A stretch of 64,000 nt of DNA from Bdellovibrionales bacterium (GTDB lineage Bacteria; Pseudomonadota; Alphaproteobacteria; UBA9219): positions 1 through 64,000 of the forward strand of contig JBAZRW010000007.1 of the NCBI GenBank assembly GCA_041662785.1, written 5' to 3'. A program made the position numbers and the translations under genes. The notes under the pieces are model-generated. The model did no database searches and was not told the DNA's origin. It saw only the letters and a list, made by a program, of their open reading frames with translations. Position 1 is the stretch's first letter. Each line of letters begins with the position of its first letter. Below, piece after piece: positions 58,288-64,000 of the stretch.

Positions 58288-59982
58288 CTAAACCCTGACC
58301 AAATGAACCTCGACAACAGGCTTCTTCCCTTGCGATTCATGCAAGGCACGACGAACAATCTTTGTCACGGCCTGCTTCATCGTGTCATCTTCCAAAAGCG
58401 TGGCGCGGGGCATCCGCTCAACCTCATCCAAGATCATCGACGAAATATCCTCGCTCAAGACGCGGATGGCCTTTTCATCATCAATCCCCAAAAGCGTGAT
58501 TTGAGGTTCGCTGGCCACCATACCACGACGATCCAGCGCAAGCGTCACGACCGCCGCGCCGTTAAAGCCCATCTTGCGGCGATGCTGCGTGACCGTTTGA
58601 TCCAAAGGACGCAGGCGCGTTCCATCAAGACCCCATCGACCCGCTTGCACCTCCCCCACTAATTCATGCGTGTCGGGGCCAAGGCGAATGATCTGGCCAT
58701 TTTTCGGAATTACGACGTTCTCAATCCCCAGCGACCGCGCCAGCGCCGCATGATCGGTCTGATGGCGCAACTCGCCATGCACTGGCACGGACAAATGAGG
58801 CTTCACCCAACGGTAAAGCTCGGCAATATCGGGTTGCCCCGCATGACCGGAGGCGTGAACCAATCGCCCATCAGCCATGTGATCGTTCGTCACGACCTTC
58901 ACGCGGTGGCTTAGCAAAAGATTTTGCACGCGACCGATGGCTTTTTCATTGCCGGGAATGTCGCGCGAGGAGAAAATCACGACGTCGCCACGCTCTAGCG
59001 TCACGGCAGGATGATCAAACACAGCAATGCGCGAAAGCGCAGCGCGGCGCTCGCCCTGACAGCCTGTGCAGACCATGACGACCTTATCACGCGGCGCTTG
59101 CATCGCTTCATGTTCGCTAAGAAAGTCGCTGAACTCCGGCAGGTAGCCAAGCGACTCCGCTATTTCGGCATTACGCCATAAAGAACGCCCGACCAACGAG
59201 ACGTGGCGACCATGCTGCTTTGCGGCAAGCGCGATGGACTTCACGCGTGCAATGTTGCTGGAGAAACATGTGACGGCAATACGCCCCTTATACTCTCCGA
59301 AAAGATCGACCATTCCCTTTTGTACCGCGATTTCAGAAGGCGTCGCCACGGAAACCGTCGCGTTCGTTGAATCGCCGACTAGCGCCATAACACCCTCGCG
59401 GCCTAATTCTTTTAAGCGCGCTTCGTCCGTCAGACGGCCAATAATCGGGTCGTTATCAAACTTCCAGTCGCCCGTATGAAGCACGCGGCCATGAACCGTA
59501 TTAATCGCCACCATATGGCTTTCGGGAACCGAGTGCGTGACGGGGATCATCTCGATGGCGAAAGGCCCCGCCTCAAACGAACTGCCGACAGGGATCTCGA
59601 TCAAATTGAAAAGACCCTGCATGCCCGCCTGCGCAAACTTGGCGCGCAGGATGGCGGCTGGAAATGGCGTCGCGTATACGGGACAGCGCAAATCTGCCCA
59701 CAAACGCTCGATCGCGCCCAAATGATCTTCATGTCCGTGTGTGATCACAATGCCCAGCAAATCATCGCGCCGCGCCGCAATAAAGCTAATATCAGGCGTA
59801 ATAATATCGATACCGGGTGTCGTATCGTCGCCGAACATGATCCCACAATCGACCATCAGCCACTTGCCTGCCGTGCCATAAAGATTGAGGTTCATGCCAA
59901 TCTCGCCCGATCCCCCCAAAGGCAAAAGCCACAAGGCGTCATCGGGTGGACGGTGCATGTCTATTTTTACTTTATGCGTCAT
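58288..59982 (-). CDS. rnj: Ribonuclease J
   Basis: Metallo-beta-lactamase/beta-CASP ribonuclease for mRNA decay and rRNA maturation. 564 residues. The zinc site is THGHEDHLGAIERL; GGSGEIGMNLNLYG starts the fold; beta-CASP has VALVGDSTNATV and HASGHAGQPDIAELYRWVKP. Overlaps coaX by 4 bases. Found next to birA and nuoN in many alphaproteobacteria. Confidence 0.95.
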   Translation of the reverse strand: MTHKVKIDMHRPPDDALWLLPLGGSGEIGMNLNLYGTAGKWLMVDCGIMFGDDTTPGIDIITPDISFIAARRDDLLGIVITHGHEDHLGAIERLWADLRCPVYATPFPAAILRAKFAQAGMQGLFNLIEIPVGSSFEAGPFAIEMIPVTHSVPESHMVAINTVHGRVLHTGDWKFDNDPIIGRLTDEARLKELGREGVMALVGDSTNATVSVATPSEIAVQKGMVDLFGEYKGRIAVTCFSSNIARVKSIALAAKQHGRHVSLVGRSLWRNAEIAESLGYLPEFSDFLSEHEAMQAPRDKVVMVCTGCQGERRAALSRIAVFDHPAVTLERGDVVIFSSRDIPGNEKAIGRVQNLLLSHRVKVVTNDHMADGRLVHASGHAGQPDIAELYRWVKPHLSVPVHGELRHQTDHAALARSLGIENVVIPKNGQIIRLGPDTHELVGEVQAGRWGLDGTRLRPLDQTVTQHRRKMGFNGAAVVTLALDRRGMVASEPQITLLGIDDEKAIRVLSEDISSMILDEVERMPRATLLEDDTMKQAVTKIVRRALHESQGKKPVVEVHLVRV

Positions 59983-60764
59983 ACTCTGTTTTCAACTTTC
60001 TTGTTTTTTTCAAAAATCAGCGCAAGACCGCGCAAAGTCAGATCCGTATTAATATGATCCAAAGAAGGAATAGCCTCATCAAACAAAGAGGCCAACCCGC
60101 CCGTCGCCACCACGGTCATGGGCAAACCAAACTCGGCCTTGATGCGCGCAATCAAGCCTTCGATCATGCCAACATAGCCCCAGAAAAGCCCCGATTGGAT
60201 AGCCGTGACTGTTCCCGTCGCGATAACCTTGGGGGGCCGCGCCACGGCAACGCTAGGCAGCTTGGCCGCCGCCATATGCAAAGCACGAAGCGACAGATTA
60301 ACACCCGGCGCAATCACGCCGCCGCAGTAAACACCCTCACCATCAATCACATCAAATGTCGTCGCTGTCCCAAAATCGATGATGAGCAGCGGCGCTTTAT
60401 ACGAAGCGACGCCTGCTACAGCATTCACCAAACGATCCGCGCCCAGCTCTTCGGGGCGATCAATCTTGACCGTAATGCCTGTCTTTACGCCCGTCGCGCC
60501 CACCATCAACGGTTCGCAATCAAAATGGTGACGGCAAAGCCGGATCAAGTTAAAATTCGCGTCCGGCACAACCGAGCCAATGATCGCGTCGGTTACGGCG
60601 GAAACCTCAACGCCGATTTGGGCCATAAGCGTTTTCAAAAAAGCGGCATATTCATCCGCCGTACGTTGCGCATTCGTCGTGGCACGCCACATGCCAATTT
60701 GGGTCAAGCCGTCAAATAGCGCAAAAACGGTATTCGTATTACCGGCATCAATGGCAAGAAGCAT
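59979..60764 (-). CDS. coaX: Type III pantothenate kinase
   Basis: First step of CoA synthesis from pantothenate. The 261-residue protein has the nucleotide motif LLAIDAGNTNTVFALFDG, GADRLVNAVAG and LIIDFGTATTFDVID. Family knowledge: these kinases are not inhibited by CoA. Together with panB and coaD it gives three CoA-pathway genes in the window. Confidence 0.96.
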   Translation of the reverse strand: MLLAIDAGNTNTVFALFDGLTQIGMWRATTNAQRTADEYAAFLKTLMAQIGVEVSAVTDAIIGSVVPDANFNLIRLCRHHFDCEPLMVGATGVKTGITVKIDRPEELGADRLVNAVAGVASYKAPLLIIDFGTATTFDVIDGEGVYCGGVIAPGVNLSLRALHMAAAKLPSVAVARPPKVIATGTVTAIQSGLFWGYVGMIEGLIARIKAEFGLPMTVVATGGLASLFDEAIPSLDHINTDLTLRGLALIFEKNKKVENRV

Positions 60765-60785
60765 CAGGAAGCCTCCCTTACTTTT

Positions 60786-61514
60786 TTACAAGAAAAAAAC
60801 ATCGCCCGTCCGTATGACGGTTTCCTGCCCATCTGCCAAGCGCAAGATAAGGCTCCCCTTAGAATCGATTCCAGCAAAGTCGCCATGAACCTCGCCCGAA
60901 GGCAGCCTCACAACCATGGCCCCCATCTTGGCATCCGACAGCCACGCCTTACGGATCGGGCAAAAACCATCGTAGTAGAGGGTTTGACGCCATTGATCAA
61001 GGCTTTGCAGAAAATAAGCCAGCGCAGCCTCAACCGTCACCGACGATCCCTGCTCGGACAAAGAGGTCGTCGGGTAAAGGGCCTCATCGGGATGATGCGT
61101 AACATTAAGACCAACCCCGATCACAATCCACTCTACCAGATTGTCAACGACAGGGGCCGTCTCAAGCAAAACGCCGCTAATTTTCTTCCCCTCAACCAGC
61201 ACGTCGTTAGGCCATTTAAGTTGCAAAGACGCCTCTGGGCAGGCCTTTAAGACCGCATCATGAACGGCCAACGCCGCCGCAAAAGTGTACAGCGCTGTCT
61301 GTTGCAGCGTACGGCGAGGCCGCAAAAGCACGCTGACATACAAATTGCCTTCAGGCGATTCCCACGTGCGACCCAACCGTCCCTTACCCGCCGTCTGGCG
61401 CAACGCTTGCACGACAAGACCTTCGGCCTCGCCCGCTTCGGCGGCTTGCCTAGCCACCGCATTGGTACTTTCGGTAACATCCAGCGTTTGAACGCGAAAA
61501 AAAGAAGGGATCAT
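60786..61514 (-). CDS. birA: Biotin--[acetyl-CoA-carboxylase] ligase
   Basis: Attaches biotin to carrier proteins. The 242-residue protein has GKGRLGRTWESPEGNLYVSV and LKWPNDVLVEGKKISGVLLE, the biotinyl-AMP-forming site. There is no N-terminal DNA-binding domain, so it does not act as the biotin repressor. It overlaps nuoN by 4 bases. Confidence 0.95.
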   Translation of the reverse strand: MIPSFFRVQTLDVTESTNAVARQAAEAGEAEGLVVQALRQTAGKGRLGRTWESPEGNLYVSVLLRPRRTLQQTALYTFAAALAVHDAVLKACPEASLQLKWPNDVLVEGKKISGVLLETAPVVDNLVEWIVIGVGLNVTHHPDEALYPTTSLSEQGSSVTVEAALAYFLQSLDQWRQTLYYDGFCPIRKAWLSDAKMGAMVVRLPSGEVHGDFAGIDSKGSLILRLADGQETVIRTGDVFFL

Positions 61515-62971
61515 GGAAGCAACAGCCTTTCCGCAGCAAGGCGTGCACCATCAACAAGCAGCGCAGGAGCAAGAACAAACAAAGCAAGAAAGAGCGAGGC
61601 CAGAGCGAGGCCGCCCTTCAACGCAAAAGAGCCAACAGGATCAAGTTGCCCCTCTTTCGCCGCATCAAAATACATGATTTTGATGATCCGTAAATAGTAG
61701 CCTGCCGCCACGACGCTAGCGAGCACCCCAATCAGCGCCAAGGGCCACAACCCAGCCTTAACCGCCGCCAGCAAAACGAAGTATTTGCCAAAGAATCCGG
61801 CCAAAGGCGGCACACCGGCCAAAGAGAACAAAGCCACGGCAAGTATCAGTGCCATCCATGGGTGTGTTTGGGATAGCCCCGCCAGATCATCCATCTTTTC
61901 CACGGGGGCATCATCTCGACGCATGCCCACCATCACGCCAAACACAATCAGTGTCGCAACAAAATAAACAGCCAGATAAACCAACACACCTTGCAGACCC
62001 AAAACGCTTATCCCGCCACGCACAGGATCAAGGGCAACAAAACCCACCAGCATCGTGCCAACATTCGCGATAGCGCTATAGGCCATCAGGCGCTTGATGT
62101 TCTTTTGCAGCAATCCCGCGAACGAACCCAACGCCATCGAAGCCACGGCCAGAACGATCAGGATCGGCTGCCAAACGGTCGCCGTGGCCGCCAAAGGAAC
62201 GGCTAACACAACCGCCAGCAGCGCCAACGCCGCAATTTTCGGCGCAGCCGCCAAAAAGGCCGTGACGGGCAATGGCGCACCTTCATACACATCGGGCGTC
62301 CACATATGGAACGGCACGGCGGATGCTTTCAAAGCAAACCCCGCCAAAACAAAGCCCAGAGCAACGACAATGCCGACAGGCAGCGCCGGACTTTGCGTCA
62401 AGACGTGTGCCATAACATCAAACCCTGTGCCCCCCGCGAAGCCATAAAGCAGCGATAGCCCAAACAGCATAATCGCGGATGAAAAAGCCGAAAGCATAAA
62501 ATATTTTAATCCGGCCTCACTGGATCGTTTTTCTTCGCGCTGAAAAGCCGTCAGGACATAAAGCCCCAGATTTTGCAGCTCCAGCGCGACATACAACGCG
62601 ATCCAATCATGCGCCGAGATCATCAGCATCATGCCCAGCGCCGACAGCATCACCAAAACAGGATATTCGGGTTTGATGCCCCTTTTCTGTCCGCCAAAAA
62701 ATACCGGCGCAAGCGTCAGCGAACCCGCCGACGCGATCAGCAGCATGACTTTGATAAACCGCCTAAAGTCATCAACCGCAAACATGCCATGAAAAACCAC
62801 TCCGGACTCACGGCCCAAAAACACCAGCACTGCCGCGGCCAGCAAGGAAACAATCGCCGCGCTTGTGACAAGGCCGCCAGCCTTGTCCCCACGAAACGCA
62901 CCGATCAGCAAAAGCGCCATCGCCGCCACCGCCACCATCATTTCAGGAAGAGCAAAAAGCATGTTGATCAT
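61511..62971 (-). CDS. nuoN: NADH-quinone oxidoreductase subunit N
   Basis: Proton-pumping antiporter-like subunit of complex I with about 14 membrane helices over 486 residues. SAHDWIALYVALELQNLGLY and ALKASAVPFHMWTPDVYEGA are hallmark segments. Overlaps nuoM and birA, each by 4 bases. End of the nuo operon. Confidence 0.96.
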   Translation of the reverse strand: MINMLFALPEMMVAVAAMALLLIGAFRGDKAGGLVTSAAIVSLLAAAVLVFLGRESGVVFHGMFAVDDFRRFIKVMLLIASAGSLTLAPVFFGGQKRGIKPEYPVLVMLSALGMMLMISAHDWIALYVALELQNLGLYVLTAFQREEKRSSEAGLKYFMLSAFSSAIMLFGLSLLYGFAGGTGFDVMAHVLTQSPALPVGIVVALGFVLAGFALKASAVPFHMWTPDVYEGAPLPVTAFLAAAPKIAALALLAVVLAVPLAATATVWQPILIVLAVASMALGSFAGLLQKNIKRLMAYSAIANVGTMLVGFVALDPVRGGISVLGLQGVLVYLAVYFVATLIVFGVMVGMRRDDAPVEKMDDLAGLSQTHPWMALILAVALFSLAGVPPLAGFFGKYFVLLAAVKAGLWPLALIGVLASVVAAGYYLRIIKIMYFDAAKEGQLDPVGSFALKGGLALASLFLALFVLAPALLVDGARLAAERLLLP

Positions 62972-64000
62972 CTATCTTCCCCTGCATGCTGTATCCGCTC
63001 CGCATCCACCGCAAATATGCGCGTAAACGTCGTCGGATAAAGGCCCACCCACAAAATCAAAAGCAACAGCGGTAGGAACATCGCTGCCTCGCGCCACGTC
63101 AGATCGGGAAGCGCCTTCACTTCCGCCTTCTCAGCCACACCGAAAAACACCCGCGCATAAAGCCACAGCATGTATATCGCACCCAGCACAATGCCCAAAG
63201 CCGCCACAGCCGCCACGCCATGATTCATAATCCACGCGCCCTGCATCGCCAGAAACTCACCCACAAAACCGGACGTTCCGGGCAAACCAACCGCCGCCAA
63301 CGTCAAGACCATGAACACCGACGCAAAGTGCGGCATCACGCTCGCCACGCCGCCGAACCGCACTATTTCACGCGTATGCGTGCGCTCATACACCACGCCG
63401 ACACCAAGGAACAGCGCGGCAGAGACGATCCCGTGCGAGAGCATCACCATCATCGCGCCGTCCAATCCCTCGCGCGTGCCAGAGAAAATCCCCAGCGTGA
63501 CATACCCCATATGCGCGACGGACGAATAGGCAACCAGCTTCTTCATATCCGTCTGCGCAAGCGCTACCAGCGAGCCATAGATGATGGCAATCAAACTGAG
63601 CGTCACCACCATCGGCGCAAAAGTCGCGCTGGCGTCAGGCAACATCTGCAAGGAAATCCGGATAAAGCCGTACCCGCCCATCTTCAACAAAACGCCTGCC
63701 AGAATAACGCTGCCCGCCGTTGGCGCTTGCACATGCGCATCGGGCAACCATGTATGAAACGGCCACATGGGAGTCTTCACGGCAAACGAGGCAAAGAACG
63801 CAAGCCACAACCACATGGCCATTTCTTTCGGGAACGCAAAACCCATCATCGCGGTCATATCACTCGTCCCCGCCTTCATCACCATCACAAAGATGGCGAC
63901 CAGCATCAAAACCGATCCCAAGAACGTATAAAGGAAAAACTTCATCGCCGCATAAACACGCCGCTCGCCGCCCCACACGCCGATGATCAGGAACATGGGG
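62968..64000 (-). CDS. nuoM: NADH-quinone oxidoreductase subunit M (5' part outside window)
   Basis: Partial: about 344 C-terminal residues of a protein usually near 500. MWPFHTWLPDAHVQAPTAGS and KKLVAYSSVAHMGYVTLGIF are the conserved antiporter motifs; the Lys in KTPMWPFH and His are part of the proton path. The 5' end lies beyond base 64000. Confidence 0.96.
   Translation of the reverse strand, partial: PMFLIIGVWGGERRVYAAMKFFLYTFLGSVLMLVAIFVMVMKAGTSDMTAMMGFAFPKEMAMWLWLAFFASFAVKTPMWPFHTWLPDAHVQAPTAGSVILAGVLLKMGGYGFIRISLQMLPDASATFAPMVVTLSLIAIIYGSLVALAQTDMKKLVAYSSVAHMGYVTLGIFSGTREGLDGAMMVMLSHGIVSAALFLGVGVVYERTHTREIVRFGGVASVMPHFASVFMVLTLAAVGLPGTSGFVGEFLAMQGAWIMNHGVAAVAALGIVLGAIYMLWLYARVFFGVAEKAEVKALPDLTWREAAMFLPLLLLILWVGLYPTTFTRIFAVDAERIQHAGEDR

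Overview
The window is a chromosomal segment of an alphaproteobacterium. The evidence is a CcrM-type DNA methyltransferase next to dnaB, an RcdA-like (DUF1465) cell-cycle protein, the alphaproteobacterial order nuoM-nuoN-birA-coaX-rnj, a hopanoid locus (shc, hpnG, hpnH) and a gene cluster laid out like the Rhodobacter gene transfer agent (GTA). I cannot name the genus. Many intergenic spaces hold palindromic elements of the type 'gtcatccccgcgaaagcgggga', so the genome is rich in small dispersed repeats.

Layout. 1-10.6 kb: an AsmA/YhdP-like envelope protein, a threonylcarbamoyl-AMP synthase, a lytic transglycosylase, RNase HII, ccrM, dnaB and a glycosyltransferase. DnaA boxes and GANTC sites lie in front of ccrM and dnaB. 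10.8-18.1 kb: isoprenoid and hopanoid genes, with ispH-hpnH on plus and shc-hpnG-panB on minus. 18.3-19.4 kb: a methyltransferase.

19.4-37 kb, minus strand: a GTA-like or prophage-remnant cluster. In transcription order it runs: putative small terminase, large terminase, portal, toxin/immunity cassette, prohead protease, HK97 capsid, two or three decoration or fibre-like genes, connector, head closure, DUF2460, DUF2163, NlpC/P60, giant tail-tip protein, DUF2793, a coiled-coil membrane protein, lysozyme and holin. The tail terminator, tail tube and tape measure genes expected between head closure and DUF2460 are absent; a repeat-filled gap sits exactly there. The DUF2163 gene is interrupted by an in-frame TAG. 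No integrase, repressor or replication gene is seen.

The most striking locus is 32.28-33.67 kb, directly behind the portal gene. A short linker protein carries a C-terminal domain resembling the colicin E5 anticodon nuclease. It is followed by an immunity-like gene, a remnant of a second toxin tip, a second immunity paralogue and a remnant of a third toxin tip. This looks like a polymorphic-toxin replacement record inside a phage or GTA head module. A second unusual feature is a set of intergenic hairpins whose arms are 7-bp-period repeats (GAACTCT, GAATCCT, CCCCTGA and others). They sit at many GTA gene junctions and sometimes supply the last codons of the neighbouring gene.

37.4-54 kb: small hypothetical genes, the scoA-scoB CoA transferase, a PseG-like protein, a GIY-YIG mini-element bounded by a 17-bp copy of the tRNA-Lys 3' end, coaD, gyrA, a znuABC-type zinc transporter with a tiny extra membrane ORF, a GGDEF protein, the RcdA-like gene, a Fic-MerR fusion and tRNA-Gln. 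54-64 kb: a class III cyclase-like protein, a hybrid histidine kinase with its own solute-binding protein, then rnj, coaX, birA, nuoN and nuoM (cut by the window end).
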